Below, in pieces: positions 48,030 to 59,528 of a DNA stretch of 64,000 nucleotides (positions are counted from its first letter, which is position 1; every line of letters starts with the position of its first letter). Origin of the DNA: Saposhnikovia divaricata (lineage: Eukaryota; Streptophyta; Magnoliopsida; Apiales; Apiaceae); the NCBI GenBank assembly GCA_036435485.1, contig CM071595.1, forward strand, positions 7,740,001 through 7,804,000, given 5' to 3'. Below the pieces are notes generated by a model. It ran no database searches. It saw only the letters and a program-made list of their open reading frames with translations, and had not been told where the DNA came from. Position numbers and translations under genes: made by a program.

Positions 48030-48452
48030 GATAGTTCCGTGGATCAAACCACAATAGACACTATGCAGTTCCGATTCAGATCACAGAATGCAAAGTCAGA
48101 TCTCAACGTCAATGCTGTCAGAAAAAGACCTAGTAAAATTCAGCCATTAAGATATGGTCATGTACCTAGGACCAGGAATAATATTGGTTCTCCTCTCACT
48201 CCAGGTCTGCATTGTACTTCCAGTACTAGGCCTCAACGTACCATGCATTCTAAACAACTAGATAATGCTTTGACAAAATCAACTATCATGAAAAATATTA
48301 TGGGACAAGCCCTAAAACTTCGGACCGATACATCCTTCGAAGTTGATAATGCATACTGCTCGAAAACTCGGAAGGTTGGTAAACTGATTCAAACTGCAGC
48401 AAAAAAGAGCTTGTCAAGAGACTGGAAAAAGCACTGTACTTCAACAAGATAA
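48030..48452 (+). CDS. Orphan basic reading frame, possible captured exon
   Basis: An open frame of about 140 codons follows an acceptor-like TTCGGCGTTCAG (48018-48029) and ends in TAA. The first internal ATG is at 48039. The product is strongly basic and Ser/Thr-rich (RKRPSKIQPLRYGHVPRTR; KSLSRDWKKHCTSTR) with no signal peptide or membrane segment. I do not recognise the family. It lies downstream of a CACTA-type end, so it may be a last exon taken from a host gene. No partner exons were found with confidence. Confidence 0.35.
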   Translation, partial: DSSVDQTTIDTMQFRFRSQNAKSDLNVNAVRKRPSKIQPLRYGHVPRTRNNIGSPLTPGLHCTSSTRPQRTMHSKQLDNALTKSTIMKNIMGQALKLRTDTSFEVDNAYCSKTRKVGKLIQTAAKKSLSRDWKKHCTSTR

Positions 48453-49342
48453 TTTCATAAGTGAATCATCTATAAGTAATCTATGACATTTCTTTAAAAA
48501 TATTTAAATCAAATTTAAAAGATTCATGTCATGATTATATGCAAGGCAAAACATGCACAGATAATTAAATTCAACATTCTGGAAGCACAACTGGACTTTG
48601 GATGCCAGGGTGTGAATAAAGTAATTGGAACATTTCTTTCGAAAATTGCAAGTCAAACATCTAGAAGGACGAATTAAATATTTAAAACTAATAAGCATGT
48701 AAGCTAAATTTATATCATTGCAAGCTGCATTTGCTCAATTCTGCTGAGCAAATGGGCTACCAGCCTACCACAATGGTAACCATTTGTAGCAGACTCAATT
48801 TGGATCAAGAATTGCTACAATTTGATCAGAGTTTGAATATGAACTAAATACTTTTGATACGTAATTCGAAGAAGGAAAACATCAAATTCGAAAACTTTTG
48901 CATTAGTACAGACTACGGAGAGATTCTCAGCATTCTTACAACATAATCATTCTCATTTCTTAAGTCTATAATATCCTAATTCCTATGCCTGCTGTTTATT
49001 CATATCATCATATTATTATTTCGGATAACATTTTATTAAAGTAATATTAAAGTAAGAGCGAACATTGGTACGTGTAAACATCATATAGAGTGTACAGTCC
49101 ATTCTTCCAGGAATAAATGTAAACATATTAGAATGTAAGCGAAAACATAAAGAAATTGTTACACTAACTCCTTACGATTCATCTAGGTGCATTGCAAAGC
49201 AGGGAAAAGTCTAAAATATGAAAGCAATATGGATACGATAAAAATCAAATACTTCAACACTGTTATGATAACAATTGTCTCCTTACGTCATAACACTTGC
49301 ATAACATTGCAAAAAAAATTACAAAGTAATAATAACAAAATT
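48453..49342. other. Intergenic between two orphan reading frames
   Basis: AT-rich; nothing recognised. Confidence 0.4.
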
Positions 49343-49636
49343 CTACGAACCAGTCTCCCTCCTCCTCTTGTAAATCCTGGACATGGTGACAGCCAGTCCA
49401 ATGATCCTCTCACACAACTCCAGGGCCCAGAGATGCTCCGCCTCCCTCCTCTCCTTCTCTAGATGCCAGTTCATCATCAAAAACATCCACTCGACGTCCT
49501 GATCATAGGAGAACTCAGAGCTGATGTTCTGTGGAACATCGTCCACCGGAAAGCTTGCACCTTCCACTACGATCGTGAAGTTTTCGTAGTTGAACAATAC
49601 ATTTGATAGACGTATGGTGAGAGCGTTGAAGGCCAT
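49343..49636 (-). CDS. Small orphan gene candidate, 97 aa
   Basis: The minus strand is open from ATG 49636 (an in-frame ATG lies at 49660). TATTTAAA at about 49705-49712 gives a TATA box about 70 bases upstream, supporting a real start. The product starts MAFNALTIRLSNVLFNYENF, has a helical Glu/Arg-rich second half (HLEKERREAEHLWALELCER) and a basic end (RIYKRRRETGS). I do not recognise it. It sits among transposon sequence and may be a captured or transposon-borne gene. Confidence 0.4.
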   Translation of the reverse strand: MAFNALTIRLSNVLFNYENFTIVVEGASFPVDDVPQNISSEFSYDQDVEWMFLMMNWHLEKERREAEHLWALELCERIIGLAVTMSRIYKRRRETGS

Positions 49637-50007
49637 TTTTTGATTATGAAAAGATAACAATTAAGAATGTTTGAGGGGATGAGAAAGGGGATTAACTGGG
49701 GATGGTTTAAATAGAGGAGTTGTAAGGCATATGAAACAACGCTCATATTAACTGGTTTAGTTATGAGAATGTCATAATTGCATGCAGTTTTAGTCTCTTA
49801 GATTCCCAATAGACGCAATAAACTCTCTGAGTTTCAATACACACATTCTCAAACACATATTCCCAGTAGACACATCTTTTCAAAAAACACACATTCTCAA
49901 ACACATATTCCCAGTAGACACATATTCAAAAAATGCAAGACTTAATAGATTTAGAGAGAGAGAGAGGGGAGACATACAGGTACTAATTACCGGATATCAT
50001 CTTCGCG

Positions 50008-52748
50008 TTCAAGAGCAAGTCTGAATCTTCAATTGTTGATCCTTATCATCTTCTACATGTTGATCTCTTTGGACCAGTGAATGTCATGTCAATTGGAAGA
50101 AAGAAATATGCTCTAGTCATTATTGATGAATACACCAGATACACTTGGGTGTATTTTCTAGCAAAGAAGGATGAAACTGCATTAACTCTGATGGAGCATG
50201 TAAAGCTGCTGGACAAAGGATCAAAACACAAAGTCAAAATAATCAGGAGTGATAATGGAACTGAATTTAGGAATGCAACAATGGAAGAATTCTGCAAGAA
50301 CAGAGGAGTGAAGCAAGAGTTTTCTGCACCTGGTACACCACAGCAAAATGGTGTAGTTGAGAGGAAGAACAGAACCTTGATAGAAGCTGCAAGAACTATG
50401 CTTGATGAAGCAAAAGTGCCAACCTATTTCTGGGCAGAAGCAGTTCAAACAGCTAGTTTTACTCAAAATGCTACTTTGATCAACAAGCATGGAAAAACAC
50501 CATATGAGATGGTGAGGGAAAAGAAGCCTAACCTGAAATATTTTCATATTTTTGGGTGCAAATGCTTTGTGTTGAAAACTCATCCTGAACAGTTGACCAA
50601 ATTTGAGTTAAAAGCTGATGAAGGAATTTTTGTTGGCTATCCGCTGTCAACTAAGGCATTTAGAGTTTATAATCTGAGAAACAAAGTGATCATGGAGTCA
50701 ATTCATGTGTCATTTGATGACAAGAAAATAATTGGACTTGAAGATGTAGATGAACATGATCAACTACACTTTGAAAATGAAGACTTAATCTCTGATGAAG
50801 TAAACTCTGATGAAACTGATCTGACAAACTCTGTTGAAGCATACTCTGAACCTCTACTAGTAAACACTGAAGAAACTTCTCAGCCAGAACAAAGGGGAGA
50901 ACCAGTTGAGGGGGAGCATGATCAAAATGATGACTCAAATTCTGATAGTGAGTCAACTGAAAAATCTGGATCAAACTCTAAAAGTGCAAAATCTGACAGT
51001 TTAAACTCTGAGCAGTCAAATTCAGGGGGAGTCTCAGAAAATGAAGAAATACAACAAGAAAATCTAGAGAACATGGATCAAGGGGGAGGATCACATACTG
51101 ATAGAAGCCATTTACCTTTTGCTAGGAAATGGACAAAATCTCATACACCTGATTTAATTATTGGAGATTCAGATGCAAAAGTAAGGACAAGAAGTGCTAC
51201 AGGAAGTGAATGTCTGTTTCATGCATTCCTATCGAAATCTGAACCAAAGAATGTAGAAGTGCAACAGGAGTTAAATGAATTCGAAAGAAATGAAGTATGG
51301 ACCCTTGTACCTAGACCAAAGAATAGATCTGTTGTTGGTACTAGATGTGTTTTCAGAAATAAAACTGACAGTGAGGGAGTTGTTACAAGGGACAAGGCTA
51401 GACTTGTGGCAAAAGGCTATTCACAGCAGGAAGGAATAGACTATGATGAAACTTTTGCTCCAGTTGCAAGATTGGAGGCAATAAGAATTTTTCTAGCATA
51501 TGCCTCTCACAAGAAATTCAAGGTATTTCAGATGGATGTGAAAAGTGCTTTTCTGAATGGGAAGCTTGAAGAAGAAGTGTTTGTTGAACAACCACCAGGT
51601 TTTGTGGACCCAAAATATCCAGACTATGTCTACAGGCTGGATAAGGCACTCTATGGACTTAAGCAGGCACCAAGAGCATGGTATGAAACTCTGGCTCAAT
51701 TTCTTTTAGAAAGTGGGTTCAACAGAGGTACAATTGATAAAACACTATTCTACTTTAACTATGGTGATGACTTGCTTTTAGTTCAGATATATGTTGATGA
51801 CATAATTTTTGGGTCTACTAATGATAAACTCTGTAAAAAGTTTGCCAAGCTCATGCAGTCCAGGTATCAAATGAGCATGATGGGAGATCTTAGTTATTTT
51901 CTAGGCCTACAGGTGAAGCAAACAGATGATGGGATTTTCATAAATCAAGCAAAATATACCAGAAATCTTCTCAAGAAATTTGGTATGCTTGACTGCTCAT
52001 CTGCATCAACTCCCATGGCAACAGCAACAAAGTTGGATAAAGACACAGGAGCTCTAGTAGATATGACAAGCTACAGAGGCATGATAGGGTCTCTTCTTTA
52101 TCTAACAGCAAGCAGACCTGATATCATGTATGCAACTTGTCATCGTGCAAGGTTTATCGTGCAAGGTTTCAGGCAGACCCTAGAGAACCACATCTAACAG
52201 CTGTGAAGAGGATTTTTAAGTATCTCAAGGGCACCATAACCTTAGGTTTGTGGTATCCTAGAGAATCAGATTTCAAGCTACTTGGTTACTCTGATGCAGA
52301 CTTTGCAGGATGTAAGATAGACAGAAAAAGCATCAGTGGAAGTTGTCAATTTCTGGGTGATAGACTTGTTTCTTGGTACAGCAAGAAACAGAAATCAATT
52401 TCTACATCTACAGCTGAAGCAGAGTATATTGCTGCTAGTAGCTATTGTGCACAGATTCTGTGGATGAAGAATCAATTGCTGGATTATGGATTGAGGTACA
52501 GTAAAATACCTATTTACTGTGATAATCAAAGTGCTATTGCTATGACAGGTAATCCAGTACAACATTCAATGACCAAGCACATCAGCATAAGGTACCACTT
52601 TATCATAGAACATGTAGAGGAAGGGAATATTGAGCTTCATTTTATGTCTACAGAACAATAGCTTGCAGATATCTTCACCAAGCCATTGAGTGAAGCTATA
52701 TTTACAAGGCTGGTAAATGAACTAGGAATGGTCTCTGGTTTTGACTAG
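50008..52748 (+). pseudogene. Copia pol: integrase, reverse transcriptase, RNase H (broken)
   Basis: The integrase core shows HVDLFGPVN, SDNGTEF and GVVERKNRTL (the D-D-E residues). A Ser/Glu/Asn-rich linker follows (about 50740-51110). The reverse transcriptase has ARLVAKGYSQQEGIDYDETF, FQMDVKSAFLNG, ALYGLKQAPRAWY and the catalytic YVDD at about 51790. RNase H has SDADFAGC, STAEAEY and YCDNQSA. Three breaks are visible: the truncated start, a frameshift from a 14-bp tandem duplication at 52143-52170, and an in-frame TAG at 52659-52661 just before LADIFTKPL, where the family has Gln. The natural end is the TAG at 52746-52748 after GMVSGFD. Confidence 0.93.
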
Positions 52749-54127
52749 AGATATTGGTTAGACTCAAAATTTTACTTATGTAATGTGTTGCTCATAATTC
52801 TGTGATATGTTAACTGCTATGTGAACTCTGTTGTTAAACTCTGCTATGCAAACTCTGTTAGTTAACTGTTAAACTCTGTTAGCATGCTCTGTAGGTCATA
52901 CACTATTGACATGTTGGACAAACTCTGAGAAACTCTGATATTATTATTGTCTGAATGTAAACACCGATGAAGAAATATGTATGAAGCATGATTCTCAGTA
53001 AATAATCATGAATCCTTCTAAGTTATTTGTGATCTAATCTTAGACTGTGCAGAAAATTAATACAGCATGATACTGTATCATATTTATAGCATCTCTTAGT
53101 TTATTTATCCTAAACTCTGAGTCTGTAAATACTGTGTGCATTGCCTCTCATGAATAACTTCTGATGTTGATGAGCTCTAAAATCTGTTAGTTATACACTG
53201 TTAATTTAAATGCTATTATTAGACTACCCCAAAGAAAATGTATATAGGTTGCTAAAACTCCTTTGAGATTATGTTGGTGTCTAGGACGACCCAGGAACTT
53301 GCTGGTATATAGTAAGGGCTAAAATTCTTTAATTTTTGGTGACTAGTCAAAGACTAGGAAGACCCAGGAACTTATCAAGATGATAAGGGCTAAAATTATA
53401 GGATTTTTGGTGACTAGTTCCAACCTCTGATTACTGGAGAAACGAAAAAAAAATTAGAAAGGGGGGTATAAATTATTTAAATGTTACTGTATATAAATCG
53501 TTTACTAAGAGTTTAGCATTCATCATACATTTAGTGTTTACTATGAGAGTTTGTGCATCAAGTGTTTACTGATTTACTTTATGGATTTTATGAAAAATTA
53601 GATGCTCTAAAAATTGAATTGGTAAATTCTGCTATTCACACCTGTGTAGTTTTTGAAAGGATTATGGTAATGAAGTTGGAGAATCGACAAACGTTGACGA
53701 ATTTTGTCTAATACTCTGAGGTATATTTTCTTTCAGATAATTTACATACTTGGGGTAAAAAGAGTTTTGCCAACTGTTAATGAGTGTAGGAGTGTTAAAG
53801 TGTGTTGGTAATGGGAGAGAGAAAGTAACGGTAATTATTGCTATAATTACTGAGCGTTCATAGTTGTTTCATTGCATGTGTGCCACATGTCCCACTCACC
53901 CACTAATGTGTCCCACTTACACATTAAACAAGGAATTTGTTGAGTGTATTAATGTTTAAAACGATTGGGTTTTACTTTTTCATTACAACTCTAATCATTT
54001 TTATAGACACGGTTATTTTCTCTGCTCACAACCCACTCACAGTCACTTGTTATTTCACTTGCACATTTTCACAAACACCTTTCCTACATATCTTTTTCAC
54101 TACTATTTTCTTCTCACATCGATTCTA
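52749..54127 (+). other. Spacer between pol and accessory ORF
   Basis: Non-coding. It holds many copies of AACTCTG (about 52825-52930) and a 73-bp direct repeat (53281-53353 and 53354-53421) built around CTAGGA(C/A)GACCCAGGAACTT and TTTTTGGTGACTAGT. The repeat could be a splice or regulatory region for a subgenomic accessory transcript; that is inference. Confidence 0.6.
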
Positions 54128-57100
54128 ATGGCTACCAAAGCTTTTACTGCTCAAGGGTTATTGTTTGTTCCTAATAATTATGCAGCTCCATTGAAAAATG
54201 CAAACGTTCTAGAGGCGTTTCATTTGATTCAAAACTTTTTACGGGATTCAGAGATTGGTACAACTTTAGTCGAACCACCAACGCTTTCTGCCACGCAGAT
54301 TGCTACTTTCTGGAAGAACTCTACTTATGCCGATGGAGGAGGGAATGGGACTCCTTCAATCATCTTCACATATGAGGAGACAGAGTATGTGATTACTCCT
54401 ACAACAGTCAGAGACACTATGGGTTTCGACACACACACTTCATACAGTGTTGCTGGTGAGAATCAACTGAAAGAGATGTTGCAGCAACTTGGTTGTTCAG
54501 GTCCTTTAGAGAAACTTGGTAATGTGAAAAGGCCAAAGCTAAGGAAGGAGTGGAGTTTCTTCTTCGATTGTATAACAAGAGCTTTTTGAAAGAAAGTCAC
54601 AAATTGGGATGCTATCCCTACTGATAGTCTACAAATTGGGTATTCTCTTCTCTATGGAAGTAATTTTGATTTTGGTAGACTTGTTTTAATGAACATAGGT
54701 GATAGATTGTCAGAGTCTACTACTGTTTACTTTGCTAGATTCTGTCAATTATTGTTTACTGCTTGTGTGCCTGATATTGCAATTGCTGAGGATGATGTTA
54801 TTCAGCCTTTTAAAGTCAACAAGAGGATATTCTCTGATTTGACTAACAAGGATACCAACAAGGAGCAATTACCTGACTTGGTTTTGCCTCTTGCTCTTTA
54901 AAATTTCCTACATCAACCTCAAGAACCACAACAGCATGAACCTGTAAAAATTGAACTCATACAACCACCTGTAAACACTCAACCTCAAACTCTAAACACT
55001 GAATCTTCACAACCTTCAAACACTCATACTCAAACTCAACCACAACCTCAACCTGAACAACAACCACCACCTACACAGACCAAATCCAAACGTGGAGGTA
55101 GAATAAAGCACACAGCAGAAAATACACAGCATAGGTCTGCTAGAGCTAAAAAGGAATCTGCTAAAGCTCAAAAGGAGTCTGTCAGGCCTAGAAGGAAAAG
55201 AAAGGAAAGAGCAAACAGACCTTCATCACCATCCGTTTTTGAAGATGATTCTACTGAAGAAGAAGAGGCAGTTGAGGTGCCTCAAGCTAAGAGGAGAAAG
55301 TTGATACTTGATGAGTCTGATGAGGAGATGAACTTTGAAGCTCCAGAGGTGATTTCTAAGGAAATACCTATTGTTGAGGTACATACTGCAGAAGAAGCTG
55401 CCCATACAACTGAAAATGTACAAATGGATGAGGCAAACAGAGATGATTTTACTGCTATGGATGATTTTGTTGAAACATTCATTCCATTCTCTGATCATAT
55501 TGATATTCCTACTTCACCTGTCATTGTTAATTCTGGAGAAATTGGTGCAGTTGATCAGCCTACTGTAATACTTGATGAAACAGTAGCAACTCATACTGAG
55601 TTATTCTCTGATGCTCACCAAACTACTGAACAAGGTAAAGAAGTTGAACAAGGTGACATTGCAGAGTCTGTTGAAACTAGAAAGCAACCTGCAGAGAATG
55701 TTGCTGATGAAACTGCAGAGAATGTTGAAGCTGCAGTGCATATTAATGAGATTGGTCCAGTTGCAGATGCTGATGCTGAAGATGAAGGAAGTGCAGAGTC
55801 AAACTCTTCTCAGAGCATACCAGTGCAAACTGATGCAAAGCACACACCTTTTTCTCAACCTTCACATGCACATGAAATTGAAGCAGAACAATTTGCCAAG
55901 TATTCAAAGGATTGGTACAAAGAATATTGCATTTTTCCTACTGAAAGAGCAGCTAAATTTGTGCATCAATCTGCCAAACAGATTTCAAATCCTGATATTC
56001 TCTCAAATCTGCAAGCAACTATTGTTCAAGTCAAGACACTGAATGAAAGGTTTGATGAGTCTCAAAAGGCAATTACTGATCTGAGAGCTGATGTTGTTGC
56101 TCGAGACATGAACATGCAGAGAGATAATCAAATGAAGTTTAAGACATTTTCTAAAGCTCAAGAAACTCTGTTTCAAAGGCTAGGTCAAGTTGAACAGAAT
56201 CAGACTGTCTTATCTGGTAAGATTGATTCTATTGCTACCTCCTTGGAGCTAATTACATCAATTTTGATTCCTGATGATGTCAAAAAAGGGGAGAGAGTTG
56301 CTAAATCTAAATGCACGCAATCTCAAACTCTGACTAAAAAGGATGATACTAAAGATGGAGGAGCAAATGACAAAGGCAATAGATTAAGAGCTGATCAAAA
56401 TCTAAGTCTGAGATCTGGCAAGTCTTTTAAATCAAAGTCTGATGGAATAAACACTGATGCTCAGGGTACTTCAAAAACCAGGAGTTTGTTATTCACTGAA
56501 AATCCATAGACTGATGAAGAATTGGCTGCTAGATTGTTTCTGGAAGAAAATGAAGAAGGATTTACTATTGAAGACATTCAAGCTGAAGAAAAGAATTTAC
56601 AAGAAGAACATCAGAAAGCTTTGAAGTCTGGAAAATTCAAGAAACAAGAAAAAGCTCCTAGGCCTGTTCTTAAAGGCATTGTTATTAAGGAAAATGTTGG
56701 TACTGATCAAAGGTTACAAGTGTCTAAGAGACCAACAGAAGCAGAAGCTAAATTGAAGCTGAAAGGCATTGTTGAAGAAGGAAAGGTTTCAAAGAAAGTG
56801 AACACAACCTCTGTTGCTACACAAGTTGTACAGAAACCTTTATCTACCCAGATGCAAATCATTTTTGGAAAACCAACACTTCATGATCCAACTCTGATGA
56901 CTGGAGGTACTACTAATATTCTACATGGCAGAGCCTTAATTGGTAAGCTAGGAAGAGATAAAGCTGGCTTGGGCTCACATAGAGAAGTTAGAATAAATAT
57001 TGGTCCTCGAGATCCTTCATCACTGGCTGTTCTGGGTCTTGGTGTTACTCAGGAGAGTTTAGACAGACTGGAATCAGTACAATTGATTCATCAAAGAAGT

Positions 57101-57637
57101 TTGAACAAAGATTTTCTACTGTATTTCATGGAAGATGGAACTGTGTATAAAATTGGTGAGTTTGATCTTGATTTGAAGCTATGGGAGGAATTAGAATATG
57201 TTCTATATATCTTCAAAGTGAAAAATCAAAGGACTCAACAAGCTGCAAATGTGCTAAGAAAGAAGATGCTGCATAATTTGGCAGTTAGAGGTATGAAATA
57301 CAACAGTCAGTATGTTCCAAAGTACAGAGATTATCATGGGAATATTGTTGAGATGAAGAAGAATAGTGCTAAACTGAAGACAGGTCTGGGTATAACAGTT
57401 CTTGATTTTAACTCAAAGTCAGAGAAAGCACAATTCATCAGACTGGGTAATGAAATGAGAAGAAACAAAATCTAAGCTCTGAGATCTGCTATCTACCAAA
57501 CTGGTGAAGATGATCCTAAGCTGAAAGAGATCAAGAATTTATGCAGACAGAACTTGAAAATGCAGAAAGAAGATTACTTATAGACTATCTCAGATCAACA
57601 CCAGATGTTGAGGAAATTAAGGAATAAAGCTCTGTAA
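54128..57637 (+). pseudogene. Accessory ORF of the copia element, five in-frame stops
   Basis: One frame runs from ATG 54128 to TAA 57635-57637 (about 1,170 codons), interrupted by stops at 54587, 54899, 56507, 57473 and 57581 without any frame change. Residues 1-260 form a globular region (MATKAFTAQGLLFVPNNYA; FTYEETEYVITPTTVRDTMG). It is followed by a Gln/Pro-rich linker, a basic nuclear-signal-like stretch (RPRRKRKERANR; PQAKRRK), a long acidic section, a coiled-coil-like part (QATIVQVKTLNERFDESQKA) and a basic C-terminal domain. No signal peptide or clear membrane segment is seen, which argues against a true envelope. SIRE-type elements have an extra ORF at this place; function is unknown. 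Confidence 0.75.
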
Positions 57638-57769
57638 GAATTTTCTTGTTTTCTGTAGATTTTGTTAAGTAGAAGTTTAAACTCTGTTTGTATATTAAAC
57701 ATTGTATTTGTTTATTTGTTTTGACATCATCAATTATTGTAAACTTGTGCATTTTTGCTAATGAACAAG

Positions 57770-57780
57770 TTGGGGGAGAT
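57770..57780 (+). other. Polypurine tract
   Basis: TTGGGGGAGAT abuts the 3' LTR, the normal place for the plus-strand primer of a copia element. Confidence 0.8.
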
Positions 57781-58309
57781 TGTTCGATATAATTGATGTG
57801 AATAATAATCAGTGTTTAAGTGTTACAGTGAAATATCAGAGTTTAGCTGGAAGCAGTCAGAGTTTAGTTAAACGTTGACAGATGGAAGCTCGATAGAGTT
57901 TGTTAAACTCTGTCTGGAGAAAGCGTCTACTGGTCAACAGTGTTTGAAGAATTATTGAAGATAATTATGGAAGCAATATCTTTGAAGATTGGATAGCTGT
58001 CAAAGAGATTGAGTTGACTAAGAAGACGTGTAGCAATCGTAATTGATATCAATTGTATAGCTAATTTATAGGAGTATCAATTATCGATTGTATAGCAGCT
58101 GTATATCTTATAAATACAGTTAGGTTAACCCTAGAAGGGTATTATCGTGTAACGCAATATTATTCATTGTAACCTAAGAAGCTCTCTGTGATATTTTACA
58201 TCACTGAGAGAGGAGTTATTAATTCCAAACAATTTTTAATTGTTTAAACGTGTGTTTAATCGTTAATCTCTCATACAATCTTGATTATAATTGTGTATTC
58301 GGCCTAACA
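57781..58309 (+). repeat. 3' LTR of the copia element
   Basis: Begins TGTTCGATATAATTG and ends GGCCTAACA, so the ends are TGTT..AACA inverted. It is 529 bp. TATAAATA at 58109-58116 is a likely promoter, followed by a transcribed region with CATTGTAACC. No 5' partner exists in the window, so insertion age cannot be estimated. Confidence 0.8.
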
Positions 58310-58769
58310 TTAGCCAAATTAGTGGAAGTAAGGTAAAATTCATCACAAAATTAGTTAGTATGACTACTTGGTTGTGTATGAATTTTAAATCAAATTTTGA
58401 CTTTTTTTCCTATTTTTATTAAATGTATCAAGTAATTTTACAAATACTTTAAAATGAGTGGAAAATTAAATTATTAAAATTAGGTAACATTTATCACAAA
58501 AATTGTTAGCATGAATAGTTGGATGTGTATAAATTTTAAATTGAATTTTTTACTTAATTTCATATATTATATATTGAATTTCGAGTTCAATAACGTATAG
58601 AAATCGAAGTGTGATTGTCGTGTTCTTCGTGTTTTTCGTGTTCTTGAGGATCGAAGATGTTATTTACTTCTAAATCATGACTTTGAGTAACCAAACTGAA
58701 TCATACATGATATGCTACACAAAACCAACGTCAGATTCAAAGAGCAACAGATTTTGCTACCATTTTTTT
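58310..58769. other. Intergenic or transposon-interior DNA
   Basis: An imperfect direct repeat of about 70 bp occurs at about 58328-58400 and 58480-58552 (shared TCACAAAA.TTGTTAG.ATGA.TA.TTGG.TGTGTAT). No gene was seen. Confidence 0.45.
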
Positions 58770-59135
58770 TAAAATTGTTGTTCCTTAAATTCGATCATAT
58801 TTGGTCGAATTTAGCATATTAAATTCAACCATATTTGATCGAATTTAATACACATTAGGTGCCAAAATTTGAAATTTTCAATATGTTTTACCGAATTTAT
58901 AATTTCGACCAAATTCGGTAGAATTTAGTTCGTCGAATTTAGTTGGTCGAATTTAGACGGTCGAATTTAGTTCATCGAATTTAGCTATTTTCGACCGTTT
59001 TGTGTATTTTCGACTCCATTATAATCAACAGCTTATTTTCAGTCGAAAATAGCTATTTTCGACTGAATATGGTCGAAAATAGCTAAATTTGACCGTTTCA
59101 TGTTGGTCGAATTTAGCCGCGTTGTAGCTGTAGTG
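58770..59135. repeat. Subterminal array and right end of a CACTA-type element
   Basis: Dense TTCGACCATATTTGGTCGAA-type words in both orientations. It ends GCGTTGTAGCTGTAGTG, the inverse of CACTACAGCTACAACGC, with TAA beyond. It belongs to the same family as the block 43600-43850; if the two are partners, the element is about 15.5 kb including insertions. Confidence 0.65.
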
Positions 59136-59138
59136 TAA

Positions 59139-59528
59139 GTCAACATCTACAAGAATTGTGTTAACTTAATTTAGAATATATCTAGATTGCTTTATGTGTA
59201 CTAATAACTCTGATTGTATTGCAATTTAGCAAAGTCACATGGGTGTGCAAATTGTAAGGAGGTGTCATTTGAAAATGAGAGCAGCTCCATAACGATAGAG
59301 ACAGTAGAACAAAGTCAGATTTATAGAGATTTATCTCTCATTCTATGTGTATCACTCAAGAAACCGAAGATGGAGAAAAACACTCTTTTCTCTAGGTTGT
59401 AGCAACACATTGCAAAATAAATAAAACGTTTATTTTGTGAAAATATCTTGAATAACTAATTATGATTGCATTATTTACTGATAGATTAAAATTTTTATTA
59501 CTGTTGTTGAAGGTAGAAATTTGAATTT
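59139..59528. other. Intergenic between two CACTA-type ends
   Basis: A 62-codon open frame at 59214-59402 has no recognisable product. Nothing else was seen. Confidence 0.4.

Larger units (their letters stand above)
49935..58309 (+). mobile_element. 5'-truncated Ty1-copia retrotransposon with accessory ORF
   Basis: Order on the + strand: partial integrase from about 50008, reverse transcriptase, RNase H to 52748, a spacer with repeats, a long accessory frame 54128-57637, a polypurine tract and a 3' LTR (57781-58309). Gag, protease, the integrase zinc finger and the 5' LTR are missing; the junction lies between a GA tract at 49953-49969 and 50008. The pol-then-extra-ORF layout resembles SIRE/Maximus-lineage copia elements. 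Breaks in both ORFs show it is not autonomous. Confidence 0.85.

Noticed and set aside
49860..50007. 5' LTR of the copia element
   Set aside because: No sequence matching the 3' LTR occurs upstream of the integrase; the element is 5'-truncated.
55371..56042. Leu/Lys-rich frames overlapping the accessory ORF
   Set aside because: Shadow frames of the longer, domain-bearing frame on the same strand.
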